DNA of 64,000 nt, from positions 2,668,501 through 2,732,500 of the forward strand of contig CP113055.1 in NCBI GenBank assembly GCA_026625625.1, in the 5' to 3' direction. The DNA comes from Blastomonas sp. SL216 (GTDB taxonomy: Bacteria; Pseudomonadota; Alphaproteobacteria; Sphingomonadales; Sphingomonadaceae). Shown here piece by piece: positions 37,718 to 46,639 of this stretch. The translations under genes and the position numbers were made by a program. Below the pieces are notes generated by a model, which saw only the letters and a program-made list of their open reading frames with translations, searched no databases and was not told the DNA's origin. Numbering within the stretch: position 1 is the first letter of the stretch; each line of letters begins with the position of its first letter.

Positions 37718-38296
37718 ATGACCTATGCCGACGATCCAGGCGAATATCCCAATATTTTCCGACAGCTAGAAGAATCCGAAGCATTCTTCACTGAATTTGT
37801 GGGCAACCATTTTTCGGCAGCCCCTGATGAACTGCAATCTTTGGCCAAATGTAGCGTCACGATCGACCAGGCACGGCTGAGCTATGCCTATGATCAGTAT
37901 ATTCAGGGCATCGGGAGGTTTGCCGTTATCCTGGAATCAGGTGATCCTGACCATTTCAAGCGTGCCGGGGCGCTGCTCCATGCGATTTATTCGAGTCAGC
38001 CCATCACCGGCATCTGTTTCGATCCAGAGCTAGAAGACATAGACACCAATTCAACACCCATTGGCATCACCTATCACGATGCGGAAGACGCATTGTTCTT
38101 CGCGCGCTTCTTCAACGAATATCACAATGAGTTTCTCGGCTTTCAGATCGCGTTCGAAATCTGCCGCATGTATGTTCCGGGCACCCCGCAGACAGTAGAT
38201 TTTGAATATGTGTACACCGTTTGCGTCTACCTGAAAAATGACGGCAATCTGAGTGTGGAATCGCTATTCATGATTTTCAAAAGCCTGTTGAGATAA
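37718..38296 (+). CDS. Hypothetical acidic protein
   Basis: 192-residue soluble protein, not recognised. It is acidic with many aromatic residues (AEDALFFARFFNEYHNEFLGFQ) and no signal peptide or span. Codon use is less GC-biased than in neighbours, which hints at transfer. No clear Shine-Dalgarno; the ATG overlaps the stop of a five-codon frame (37701-37718, TGATG), so translational coupling is possible. It lies just after a terminator, so expression may need read-through or a promoter in the hairpin region. Confidence 0.6.
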   Translation: MTYADDPGEYPNIFRQLEESEAFFTEFVGNHFSAAPDELQSLAKCSVTIDQARLSYAYDQYIQGIGRFAVILESGDPDHFKRAGALLHAIYSSQPITGICFDPELEDIDTNSTPIGITYHDAEDALFFARFFNEYHNEFLGFQIAFEICRMYVPGTPQTVDFEYVYTVCVYLKNDGNLSVESLFMIFKSLLR

Positions 38297-38316
38297 TCGC
38301 CCAAGCCGGCAGTGTC

Positions 38317-39009
38317 TCAAGGCCGCGCGCAAGCATCCAGGCCGTCGCGCTGGACGATGCGGATGCGGCGCGCGATGTTGTTGCCATAGCGGCGCACGAA
38401 GCCGCTGGGGTTCTTGACCGATCGCTTCTTGGGCAGCGGCAGCGCAGCGGCCATGCGCGCGGCCTGATCGCGGCTGAGCGACGCGGCACCCTTGCCGAAA
38501 TAGCGTTCAGCCCCCGCTTCGACGCCATAGGTGCCGATGCCGGTTTCGGCGACGTTGAGATACACCTCCATGATCCGGCGCTTGCCCCAGATCGCCTCGA
38601 TCAGCACGGTGAACCAGGCCTCCAGACCCTTGCGGAAAAAGCCGCCATTCTGCCAGAGGAACACGTTCTTGGCCGTCTGCTGGCTGATCGTCGATCCGCC
38701 CCGGATGCGCCCGCCCTGCATGTTGCGCCGCATCGCATCCTCGATTGCCTTGGTATCAAAGCCGTTATGCGTGCAGAACTTGCCGTCCTCGGCAGCGATC
38801 GCGGCAGAGACCATGTTGCGGTCGATCCGGTCGAGCGGGGTCCAGTCGCGCGTCGCGCCATTGCTGTCGGTGAGCATGGTGATGGTCGTGGGCGGCGGCA
38901 CGAAGCGATAGAGCGCCACCATCACCAGCGACAGCAGGACAAAGCCGAAGATCAGCTTGAATACCCAAGCGATCAGGCGGGCGAGAATGCCCCGTTTGCG
39001 CGCCGCCAT
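38317..39009 (-). CDS. mtgA: Monofunctional peptidoglycan transglycosylase (MtgA)
   Basis: 230-residue GT51 enzyme that polymerises lipid II into glycan strands at the inner membrane. One N-terminal span (about 13-36), then the catalytic region with AAIAAEDGKFCTHNGFD (essential Glu) and RGGSTISQQTAKNVFLWQ, then RIMEVYLNVAETG. Length matches the family. ATG at 39009 excludes an upstream extension lying in the DUF192 gene. Confidence 0.93.
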   Translation of the reverse strand: MAARKRGILARLIAWVFKLIFGFVLLSLVMVALYRFVPPPTTITMLTDSNGATRDWTPLDRIDRNMVSAAIAAEDGKFCTHNGFDTKAIEDAMRRNMQGGRIRGGSTISQQTAKNVFLWQNGGFFRKGLEAWFTVLIEAIWGKRRIMEVYLNVAETGIGTYGVEAGAERYFGKGAASLSRDQAARMAAALPLPKKRSVKNPSGFVRRYGNNIARRIRIVQRDGLDACARP

Positions 39010-39016
39010 GCCGCCC

Positions 39017-39520
39017 TCAGCGCTTGTCGCGCCAGGTGACGGTATCGCCGGGCTTGATCCCCAGCTCGGCAGCCCGGCCGCCGGCAATTTCCAGCACCGC
39101 AGCGACCGGTTCGCCCGAGCTGATCGGGTCGAGCGAATAGGGCACCGCATTGGCAGCGATGCTCTCGACGGTGCCATCGGCGCGCACGAACAGCAGATCG
39201 AGCGGGATGACGGTGTTCTTCATCCAGAAGCTGGCGGGCTTGGGCGTCGGGAAGGGAAAGAGCATGCCCGCATCGGGGGCAAGCTCGGTGCGGAACATCA
39301 GGCCCTGCGCCTGTTCCTGCGAGCTGCGCGCCATCTCGACGGTAAAGCTGTGCGTCTTGCCGCCGCTCTTGATGGTCAGCGGCACCAGATCGAGCCCGGC
39401 AGGCGACAGGGCAGCCTTTTCAGCCGCCGGGCGCTGCGCCACCGCATCGCTGGGCGCAGAGGCATTGCACGCCACCAGCGCCAGCGTCGCCAGCATCGCC
39501 CCGCAGAATCTCGTCACCAT
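39017..39520 (-). CDS. DUF192 lipoprotein
   Basis: 167-residue protein with lipobox LVAC (Cys18) and a DUF192 domain: FTVEMARSSQEQAQGLMFRTEL, MLFPFPTPKPASFWMKNTVIPLDLLFV, AVLEIAGGRAAELGIKPGD. The family is widespread and its function is unclear. It overlaps recX by 7 nt and precedes mtgA by 7 nt, so the three are probably one unit. Confidence 0.85.
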   Translation of the reverse strand: MVTRFCGAMLATLALVACNASAPSDAVAQRPAAEKAALSPAGLDLVPLTIKSGGKTHSFTVEMARSSQEQAQGLMFRTELAPDAGMLFPFPTPKPASFWMKNTVIPLDLLFVRADGTVESIAANAVPYSLDPISSGEPVAAVLEIAGGRAAELGIKPGDTVTWRDKR

Positions 39521-40086
39521 TGGTCTCTCCCGAATTGCTCGTCCAGCCCCGCTATCTCCTCCATGCTATCGGCGAAAACAAGGGCGCGGGCGAGCGCAAA
39601 ATCATGGCCGGCGCGGATAAACGCCTGCAATTGCTTCTGCCTGCGGTCGGGATCGGCAGGCCCTGTGGCGAACGGGCCGATGCGCTTGCGCCGGGCAAAG
39701 GCCAGCGCGGCCGCACCAGCCTGATCCCGCCCCGCCTCACGCGCGGGTGCGCGCTCCGCCTCGCCGACACCGGCTGCGACCAGGGCCTGCTCCACCCGCC
39801 GCGCGCCATAGCCCCGGCGCAGCAGCGCGCCGCTCTTCATCGCGGCAAATCCGGCATCGTCGACATAGCCAAGCTCGGCGCAGCGATCGGCGATCGCCTC
39901 GCAATCGGGTGGGCGTTCACCGGCCCAGCCGCGCTCGCGCACCTTGCGCTGCAGATAGTGCACCAGCCGCGCCCGTGTGGTCGCAAATCGCCCCAGATAA
40001 TGCAGCGCCAGATCCTTCAGCGTCTGCTCGTCGAGCGGCTTGGGCGGGCGTTTTTCGCGCTTGCGTTGGCGATCGGGAGGGGTCAT
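39514..40086 (-). CDS. recX: RecX family regulatory protein
   Basis: 190-residue RecX-like protein, a modulator of RecA filaments. Helical repeats: LKDLALHYLGRFATTRARLVHYLQRKV, CAELGYVDDAGFA, RRGYGARRVEQALVAAGV. No recA adjacent. Start uncertain: GTG at 40104 is also possible; neither has a good Shine-Dalgarno. Confidence 0.72.
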   Translation of the reverse strand: MTPPDRQRKREKRPPKPLDEQTLKDLALHYLGRFATTRARLVHYLQRKVRERGWAGERPPDCEAIADRCAELGYVDDAGFAAMKSGALLRRGYGARRVEQALVAAGVGEAERAPAREAGRDQAGAAALAFARRKRIGPFATGPADPDRRQKQLQAFIRAGHDFALARALVFADSMEEIAGLDEQFGRDQW

Positions 40087-40280
40087 GCGCCATTTTTGTG
40101 CCACAGTCGGGTCGAATTTAGAACGCTTCTCATCGGCTAGAGCCGAAATGGGGCATTGTGGGATGAAGCTGGTTCATCCCCGGGCCATGACAGCAAGGGC
40201 AGACGCTAGCGGGTCCTGCCCCTGCAACGCGACAGACCGGAAATCCGGCGCGCGCAGAGGAAAGCAACGGGTTAATACGC

Positions 40281-42008
40281 ATGATGCAATTGCAGCCGAC
40301 TCCCACCGCCGATGCGCTTGAGCGCCGGTTCGCCGATTTCGCGACGCTGGGCGATGCGCTCGATTACGCGGCGCTTGGGCAACGCGGGTTCAACTTCCAC
40401 GATCCGCGCGGCACGCTGGTGCGGCCCTATCCCTATAGCGAACTGCGCACCGACGCGCTGGCGCATGCGCTGCGGCTGATGGCACGCGGCGTGAAGCCGG
40501 AAGATCGGATCGCGATCGTCGCCGAAACCGGCGCGGAATTCGCCTCGCTGTTCTTCGGCGCGGTCTATGCCGGGGCCTGGCCGGTCCCGCTGCCGCTGCC
40601 CACCAGCTTTGGCGGCAAGGAAAGCTATGTCGAGCAGCTCAGCGTCCAGCTGCGCTCCAGCGATCCCAAATTTCTGTTCTACCCTGCCGAACTGGCGGAA
40701 ATGGGTGGCGAGGCGGCCAAGCGCTGCGGTGTCGAGGGCGTGGATTGGGAGAGCTTCGCAGCCGAAGCCGCTCCGCAAACCGATCTGCCGAGCGCCAGCC
40801 CCGAAGATATCTGCTATCTGCAATATTCGAGCGGATCGACCCGCTTCCCGCACGGCGTGGCAGTCACCCATGCCGCGCTGCTGAGCAATCTGGCGGCGCA
40901 TTCGCACGGCATGCACGTGTGCGAGACCGACCGCTGCATCTCGTGGCTGCCCTGGTACCATGACATGGGCCTAGTCGGCTGCATGCTGTCGATGGTCGCC
41001 AATCAGGTCTCGACCGATTATCTGAAGACCGAGGATTTCGCGCGCCGTCCGCTAGCCTGGCTCGACCTGATCAGCCGCAACCCCGGCACCTCGTGCAGCT
41101 ATTCGCCGACCTTCGGCTATGACATCTGCGCGCGCCGCATCGGCAGCCAGTCGCGGGTCGAGGAACGCTTCGACCTGTCGCGCTGGCGGCTCGCGGGCAA
41201 TGGCGCGGACATGATCCGCCCCGATGTCATGCAGGCGTTCGTCAACGCGTTTGCTCCTGCGGGCTTCAAGGCGAGTGCCTTCCTGCCCAGCTATGGCCTG
41301 GCTGAAGCGACGCTGGCGGTGACGCTGATGCCGCCGGGCGAAGGCATTGTCGTCGATCTGGTCGAGGAACAGCGCCTGTCGGGCGCGCCGGTCGATGCCA
41401 GCAAGCCCAAGCGGTACCGCTCGATCGTCAATTGCGGCAAGGCGTGCCGGGGCATGTCGATCGAGATCCGCGATGGCGATGGCCGCGTGCTCGCTGACCG
41501 CGAAATCGGCAAGGTGTGGACCGCTGGTCCCTCGATCATGCACAGCTATTTCCGGGATCCCGAGGCGACCGAGGCGTGCCTGGTCGATGGCTGGCTGGAT
41601 ACCGGCGACATGGGCTATATGGTCGATGGCTATCTGTACATTGTCGGCCGCGCCAAGGACATGATCATCATCAACGGCAAGAACCACTGGCCGCAGGACA
41701 TCGAATGGGCGGTGGAGCAGCTGCCCGGGTTCAAGTCCGGCGACATTGCCGCCTTCTCGATCACCACGCCTGCAGGTGAAGAGGCACCCGCCGTGCTGGT
41801 CCAGTGCCGCACCACCGACGAGGCCGAACGACGCCGTCTGCGCGACGAAATCCGCGAAAAGGTGCGTTCGATCACCGGCATGAACTGCGTGATCGAACTG
41901 GTGCCGCCACGCACGCTGCCGCGCACCTCGTCGGGCAAATTGAGCCGCGCCAAGGCCCGCAACCTGTATCTCTCGGGCGAGATCCAGCCCTACGAACTGG
42001 CGGCCTGA
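40281..42008 (+). CDS. Fatty acyl-AMP ligase (FAAL-like)
   Basis: 575-residue ANL-superfamily enzyme. The adenylation motif is YLQYSSGSTRFPHGVAVTH, then SWLPWYHDMGLVG and SYSPTFGYDICARR, the pattern of FAAL/FadD32-type ligases that activate fatty acids as acyl-AMP for transfer to carrier proteins rather than CoA. The C-terminal hinge (GDMGYMVDGYLYIVGRAKDMII) and catalytic Lys region (LPRTSSGKLSRAKAR) are present. No carrier protein or synthase is adjacent. Confidence 0.87.
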   Translation: MMQLQPTPTADALERRFADFATLGDALDYAALGQRGFNFHDPRGTLVRPYPYSELRTDALAHALRLMARGVKPEDRIAIVAETGAEFASLFFGAVYAGAWPVPLPLPTSFGGKESYVEQLSVQLRSSDPKFLFYPAELAEMGGEAAKRCGVEGVDWESFAAEAAPQTDLPSASPEDICYLQYSSGSTRFPHGVAVTHAALLSNLAAHSHGMHVCETDRCISWLPWYHDMGLVGCMLSMVANQVSTDYLKTEDFARRPLAWLDLISRNPGTSCSYSPTFGYDICARRIGSQSRVEERFDLSRWRLAGNGADMIRPDVMQAFVNAFAPAGFKASAFLPSYGLAEATLAVTLMPPGEGIVVDLVEEQRLSGAPVDASKPKRYRSIVNCGKACRGMSIEIRDGDGRVLADREIGKVWTAGPSIMHSYFRDPEATEACLVDGWLDTGDMGYMVDGYLYIVGRAKDMIIINGKNHWPQDIEWAVEQLPGFKSGDIAAFSITTPAGEEAPAVLVQCRTTDEAERRRLRDEIREKVRSITGMNCVIELVPPRTLPRTSSGKLSRAKARNLYLSGEIQPYELAA

Positions 42009-42070
42009 TCGCGGCAGCCTGCGGGTCGGCGGGTTTACCGCTGGCCCCCGCGTCCCTATATCACAGGGAT

Positions 42071-42499
42071 ATGCCGCCGATTGCGCCCTCCTCTCAGCCG
42101 TTGATGGCCCTGCCTCCCGTTGCGGCGCGCCCTCGGCATGCCTGGGTGAGCGGCATCATCATCGCGCTGTTCATCGCTCTGGCAAGCGCGCTGCTGCCCG
42201 GATCGATACCCTCCACCCAGACGGTGGGCTCAGCCTTCAACCCCGCAACCACGCAGGTGGCGCTGAGCCGCGAGGAAAGCGAACAGTTTTCCTTTGCCGC
42301 GCCCGTCGACGATGTGCCCAAACCGGCGCTTGATGGCGGCGATGCCGGGCGGTTTCACATCATCGCGCCTGCCGCCCTGGCTGCAGCAGCACTGGGCGAG
42401 CCCTATCGGCCGCTGCACACGGCATCGCCCCTGTTCCCCGATCTGCCTGCAGCCGCGCGCCCGGGATCGGGTCCGCGCGCCCCGCCCGCCCGCGCCTGA
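42071..42499 (+). CDS. Hypothetical single-span membrane protein
   Basis: 142 residues with one span (about 26-43) followed by a low-complexity Ala/Pro-rich domain probably in the periplasm. The ATG has a short AGGGA upstream. It lies 62 nt after the acyl-AMP ligase on the same strand. Not recognised. Confidence 0.5.
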   Translation: MPPIAPSSQPLMALPPVAARPRHAWVSGIIIALFIALASALLPGSIPSTQTVGSAFNPATTQVALSREESEQFSFAAPVDDVPKPALDGGDAGRFHIIAPAALAAAALGEPYRPLHTASPLFPDLPAAARPGSGPRAPPARA

Positions 42500-42665
42500 T
42501 CTTCGCGCGGCGTCTTCTGCACCCCCAACATCTCCGGAATAGCCCGCAGGCCTGAGCCTGTGCCGCATCGACGTCGCGACTGATCGCCCGGGCCAGCCGC
42601 TCCCCGCCTGAGGCGGAGACAGCGTGCTGCCCGCGACCATCCCTCTCATCCCGAGAGATCAGATC

Positions 42666-44291
42666 ATGCATCATGCCACCCCGCTGATCGGCACCATCGT
42701 TGCCGGTCTGGTCGTCGCGTTCCTGATGGGCGCGCTGGCCCAGAGGCTCAAGATATCCCCCATTGCCGGCTATCTGCTCGCCGGAGTCCTGGTTGGCCCG
42801 TTCACCCCCGGCTTTGTCGCCGATGGCAAGCTGGCCAATGAACTTGCCGAAATCGGCGTCATCCTGCTGATGTTCGGCGTCGGCCTGCACTTTTCACTGC
42901 GCGACCTGATGGCGGTAAAGGCGATCGCCATACCCGGTGCGCTCGTCCAGATCGCGACCGCCACTGCGTTGGGCATGGGCCTGTCCTGGGCGATGGGATG
43001 GACGCCGATCGCCGGCTTCATCTTCGGCCTTGCCCTGTCGGTCGCCAGCACCGTGGTGCTGCTGCGCGCCTTGCAGGTGCGCAACCTGGTCGAGACCGAA
43101 CGCGGCCAGATCGCCATCGGCTGGCTGATCGTCGAAGACATCGTGATGGTGCTGGCGCTGGTGATGCTGCCACCGCTGGCGCGCATCGCGACCAATCCGG
43201 AAGGGGCGGACCTGATGTCCATCGCCCAGCCGATGGCCGCCACGCTGTTCAAGGTCGCAGGGTTCGTCATGTTCATGCTGGTCATCGGCCGCCGCGTGAT
43301 CCCGCATGTGCTGCACTGGGTGGTGCATACCGGATCGCGCGAGCTGTTCCGCCTCGCGGTGCTTGCCATCGCGCTGGGGGTCGCCTTTGGCGCGGCCTTC
43401 GTGTTCGAGGTGAGCCTTGCCCTGGGCGCATTCTTTGCCGGGATGATCCTGGGCGAAACCACGCTCAGCCGCCGCGCGGCGGAAGAGACGCTGCCGCTGC
43501 GCGATGCGTTTGCGGTGCTGTTCTTCGTTTCGGTCGGCATGCTGTTCAACCCCCATGTGCTGGTCCAGCAGCCGCTGCCGCTGCTGGCGACGGTGGCGAT
43601 CATCATCATCGGCAAGTCGATCGCGGCCTATGGCATCGCGCGGATGTTCCGCAAATCGCACCGCACCAGCCTGACCATCGCGTGCAGCCTGGCGCAGATC
43701 GGCGAATTCTCGTTCATCCTGGCAAGCCTGGGCACCAGCCTGGGGGTCCTGCCCGCAGAGGCGCGCGACCTGATCCTGGCGGGCGCGATCATCTCCATCT
43801 TCGTCAACCCCTTCCTGTTCAGCTGGGTGATGCGGATGCAGCAGCGCTTTTCCGATGCCGATGCGCTATCCGGCCAGGGCCCGGCGGGCGGCCATATCGT
43901 CATCATCGGCCATGGCCGGGTGGGCCAGCATGTCGCCGCCGCGCTGCAGCAGGAGCCAGGCAGCCTGGTGGTGATCGAGGACAATCCCGACAAGCTTGCC
44001 AAGGCGCAGGCCGATGGGCTTGCCACCGTGCGCGGCGATGCCGTGGACAATGGCATCCTGGAAAAGGCCGGGATCGGCCGCGCCAGCGCACTGATCCTCG
44101 CCATTCCCGAAGGCTATGAGGCCGGCGCGATCCACCAACGCGCCCGATCGCTGAACCCCGATCTCAAGGTCATCGCCCGCGCCCATTCCGAGGATGAATA
44201 TGCGCATCTCGCCCGTCTGGGCGTGCGCCACATCGTCCGCGCCGAACAGGAAACCGCACGCCGCATGGTCGACCTGCTCCACGGCAGCTGA
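42666..44291 (+). CDS. Kef/YbaL-type cation:proton antiporter
   Basis: 541-residue CPA2 transporter. About 12 membrane spans (residues 5-390, beginning LIGTIVAGLVVAFLMGALAQ, with VGLHFSLRDLMAVK) and a C-terminal TrkA-N (RCK) domain starting HIVIIGHGRVGQHVAAAL with a Rossmann GxGxxG-like turn. Probably a K+/H+ exchanger gated by nucleotide. GAGAG precedes the ATG; a GTG at 42624 is in frame. Confidence 0.88.
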   Translation: MHHATPLIGTIVAGLVVAFLMGALAQRLKISPIAGYLLAGVLVGPFTPGFVADGKLANELAEIGVILLMFGVGLHFSLRDLMAVKAIAIPGALVQIATATALGMGLSWAMGWTPIAGFIFGLALSVASTVVLLRALQVRNLVETERGQIAIGWLIVEDIVMVLALVMLPPLARIATNPEGADLMSIAQPMAATLFKVAGFVMFMLVIGRRVIPHVLHWVVHTGSRELFRLAVLAIALGVAFGAAFVFEVSLALGAFFAGMILGETTLSRRAAEETLPLRDAFAVLFFVSVGMLFNPHVLVQQPLPLLATVAIIIIGKSIAAYGIARMFRKSHRTSLTIACSLAQIGEFSFILASLGTSLGVLPAEARDLILAGAIISIFVNPFLFSWVMRMQQRFSDADALSGQGPAGGHIVIIGHGRVGQHVAAALQQEPGSLVVIEDNPDKLAKAQADGLATVRGDAVDNGILEKAGIGRASALILAIPEGYEAGAIHQRARSLNPDLKVIARAHSEDEYAHLARLGVRHIVRAEQETARRMVDLLHGS

Positions 44292-44329
44292 CCGCGCGCC
44301 CGGCCCACCGACATCACGAAAGACAATCC

Positions 44330-44647
44330 ATGCAAGACATCAAGCAACAGGGCGATGCGCCCGCCACCGACAACGAAGCGCTGCGCAAGCGCATGAAATC
44401 GCTGTTCAAGCGCTATCCCGATATCACCGCGTCCGAGCGCGACGAGATCGTGCGCTATCTGCGCACCGCACCGGTGCTCGACATCGGCCTGCTGAAGAGC
44501 GACGAGTCGCTGCGCTACCGCATCGCCGCCTTCGAGCAAGCCAATGCCCGCGCGCTGGGCAGCTCGCCGTCGGAAATCGCGATCCTTATCGCGATCTTCG
44601 CGATCGTCGCGGCCATATGTGTCGCATTATGGGACATGGGGGTGTAG
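44330..44647 (+). CDS. Hypothetical tail-anchored protein
   Basis: 105 residues: a helical, charged N-terminal part (ALRKRMKSLFKRYPDITASERDEIVRYL) and one C-terminal span (about 82-102). 38 nt after the antiporter on the same strand, possibly co-transcribed. Function unknown. Confidence 0.6.
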   Translation: MQDIKQQGDAPATDNEALRKRMKSLFKRYPDITASERDEIVRYLRTAPVLDIGLLKSDESLRYRIAAFEQANARALGSSPSEIAILIAIFAIVAAICVALWDMGV

Positions 44648-44660
44648 CTGCGGCCACCCA

Positions 44661-44949
44661 TCAATCGAGATCGCCATCATGGTCCTGCGCTCCGTTGATG
44701 ATGCGCAGGATCGTGATGGCGTCTGCATCGATCCGGTAGAAAATCAGGTATTCCATGCACGCGCCGCCGCACGGCCTCACGCGCATAGCGCTCCACGGCC
44801 GGAAAGCGGCGCGGGAAATTGGCGATATCCGCGCACTTTGCCCGCAGCGTGCGGATAAAGGCCAGCGCATGGCTGGGGCTGTCTGCAGCGATATGGTCGG
44901 CAATGGCTTCAAGATCGCTTTCTGCCGCAGACGACAGAAGCACTTTCAT
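44661..44949 (-). pseudogene. parE: ParE/RelE-type toxin gene with internal frameshift
   Basis: The frame from the ATG at 44949 reads a normal ParE start (MKVLLSSAAESDLEAIADHI) up to VRRRVHG near residue 66, then leaves the family. The expected ending (YLIFYRIDADAITILRIING) continues in the neighbouring frame to a stop at 44661. A single-base change around 44750-44756 breaks the gene, or it is a sequencing error. As it stands the toxin C-terminus is lost. It overlaps parD by 4 nt. Confidence 0.8.
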
Positions 44950-45203
44950 ACCTGGCGGTCCGGCATCGCGCCGTAGCGCGCTTCCAGCCGGGCAAATACT
45001 TCATCGGCCAGTTTGAGCTTGCCTGCATTGGCATCCTCCAGCCCCTGGGCAATCGCGATGTCGAGCGCGGCCAGCCGTGCCTCTCGCTCCTGAATCAGGC
45101 GGACACCTTCGCGCAGCACCTCGCTTTTGGAATTGTAACGGCCCTGTTCCACCAGCGAGGCGACGAAGCTCTCCAGCGTCTGACCCAGATCGGCACTGAT
45201 CAT
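44946..45203 (-). CDS. parD: ParD-type antitoxin (ribbon-helix-helix)
   Basis: 85-residue CopG/ParD-like antitoxin. MISADLGQTLESFVASLVE and GRYNSKSEVLREGVRLIQERE are the DNA-binding ribbon-helix-helix; the C-terminal part would bind the toxin. AAGGAGG lies 8 nt before the ATG at 45203, which decides this start over 45236. Confidence 0.9.
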   Translation of the reverse strand: MISADLGQTLESFVASLVEQGRYNSKSEVLREGVRLIQEREARLAALDIAIAQGLEDANAGKLKLADEVFARLEARYGAMPDRQV

Positions 45204-45229
45204 GCGCACAGCCTCCTTGTCCTCGTATG

Positions 45230-45247
45230 TTATCAACTATTATCAAG
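45230..45247 (-). promoter_or_regulatory. Candidate parDE operator/promoter
   Basis: Two tatcaa copies spaced 10 bp apart (45231-45236 and 45241-45246), one helical turn, just upstream of parD. Read on the minus strand this is an AT-rich TTGATAATAGTTGATAAC. Ribbon-helix-helix antitoxins repress their own operons from such repeats. Confidence 0.5.
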
Positions 45248-45414
45248 CCAGATGCAAGGATCGCAGGGGGCGTGGATTTCGACCCCGTCCCCAGCCGCCA
45301 TTTCCCTTGCACTTTACGGCTGTATTGTTATCTTAACACAGTAACACTTATCTCTTGCCCTCAAGGGCATCTCCCCTCATTTTAGGGAACAAGAGCGAAC
45401 GGGAGCGCAAGGCC

Positions 45415-46626
45415 ATGGCGACGCAAACTGCGATTGCGGACAAGAAACTGACGCTGGAGGCGCCCGATCCGGTGCCTGTCGTCACCGCAGCCGAGGCCAC
45501 CGGGCTGGTGCCCGTGTCCGAAGAGGTGAAATCCAAGCTCGACGAGAAGGTCGACGGCTTCATCAGCGATCTGGTCGCGCAGGACGTCAACTCGCCCGAA
45601 TTCGGCAAGCGCGTCGATCAGATCACCAATATGGGCCGCAAGGAAATCACCGATGCGGCGGGCCAGTCGAACCGTTTTCTCGACCGGCCCGTGCGCGCGA
45701 TGGACAATGACAATTCGGTCGGCGCGAACCTGGCGCAGCTTCGCCGAACGGTCGAGGATCTCGACCCCGGCAAGAAGGGCGACCTGTTCACCCGCAAGAA
45801 GATTTTCGGCATCATCCCCTTCGGCAACAAGATGCGCGACTATTTCGACAGCTACAAGTCGAGCCAGGGGCATATCCAGTCGATCTTGGGCAGCCTGCAG
45901 AGCGGCAAGGACGAGTTGCTGATGGACAATGCCGCGATCGATGTGGAGCGGCAGAATCTGTGGGCGGCGATGGGCAAGCTCGAGCAGATGATCCATGTCT
46001 CCAAGACGCTCGACGCGCGGCTCGAGGCCAAGGCTGCCGAGCTGGAGATGACCGATCCGGCCAAGGCCAAGGCGATCAAGGAAACCGCGCTGTTCTATGT
46101 CCGCCAGCGCACGCAGGACCTGCTGACCCAGATGGCGGTCACGGTGCAGGGCTATCTCGCGCTCGATCTCGTCAAGAAGAACAATGTCGAGCTGGTCAAG
46201 GGTGTCGACCGCGCCAGCACCACCACCGTGGCAGCGCTGCGCACCGCCGTGACCGTGGCGCAGGCTTTGGTCGGCCAGAAGCTGGTGCTCGACCAGATCA
46301 CCGCTCTGAACACCACCACCGCCAACATCATCGATTCGACCGGCACGATGCTGAAAGAGCAGACCGCCAAGATCCACGAACAGGCGGCATCGGCGACGAT
46401 TCCCGTCGAGACGCTGCAGCGCGCGTTCCAGAACATCTATGACACGATGGACAATATCGACACGTTCAAGGTCAAGGCATTGGACAGCATGAAGACCACC
46501 GTCGACACGCTGAGCAAGGAAGTCGAGAAGTCCAAGGGCTATATCGCGCGCGCCGAAGGCGCATCGCAGGGCGGCAGCAGCGGCGCGTCCTCGGGCCCGT
46601 CCCTGCTCAGCTCGCTGGAGGCCTGA
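45415..46626 (+). CDS. telA: TelA/KlaA family toxic anion resistance protein
   Basis: 403-residue TelA-family protein. Family stretches: DKVDGFISDLVAQD-like start, RKKIFGIIPFGNKMRDYFDSYKSS (written here in two parts: RKKIFGIIPFGNK and MRDYFDSYKSS), and TTTANIIDSTGTMLKEQ. TelA proteins are linked to tellurite and envelope-stress tolerance, though the mechanism is unclear. GGGAG precedes the ATG. First of four genes that appear to form one cluster (telA, XpaC-like, yqiJ, yqiK). Confidence 0.87.
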   Translation: MATQTAIADKKLTLEAPDPVPVVTAAEATGLVPVSEEVKSKLDEKVDGFISDLVAQDVNSPEFGKRVDQITNMGRKEITDAAGQSNRFLDRPVRAMDNDNSVGANLAQLRRTVEDLDPGKKGDLFTRKKIFGIIPFGNKMRDYFDSYKSSQGHIQSILGSLQSGKDELLMDNAAIDVERQNLWAAMGKLEQMIHVSKTLDARLEAKAAELEMTDPAKAKAIKETALFYVRQRTQDLLTQMAVTVQGYLALDLVKKNNVELVKGVDRASTTTVAALRTAVTVAQALVGQKLVLDQITALNTTTANIIDSTGTMLKEQTAKIHEQAASATIPVETLQRAFQNIYDTMDNIDTFKVKALDSMKTTVDTLSKEVEKSKGYIARAEGASQGGSSGASSGPSLLSSLEA

Positions 46627-46639
46627 ACCAGGCAGGCCC

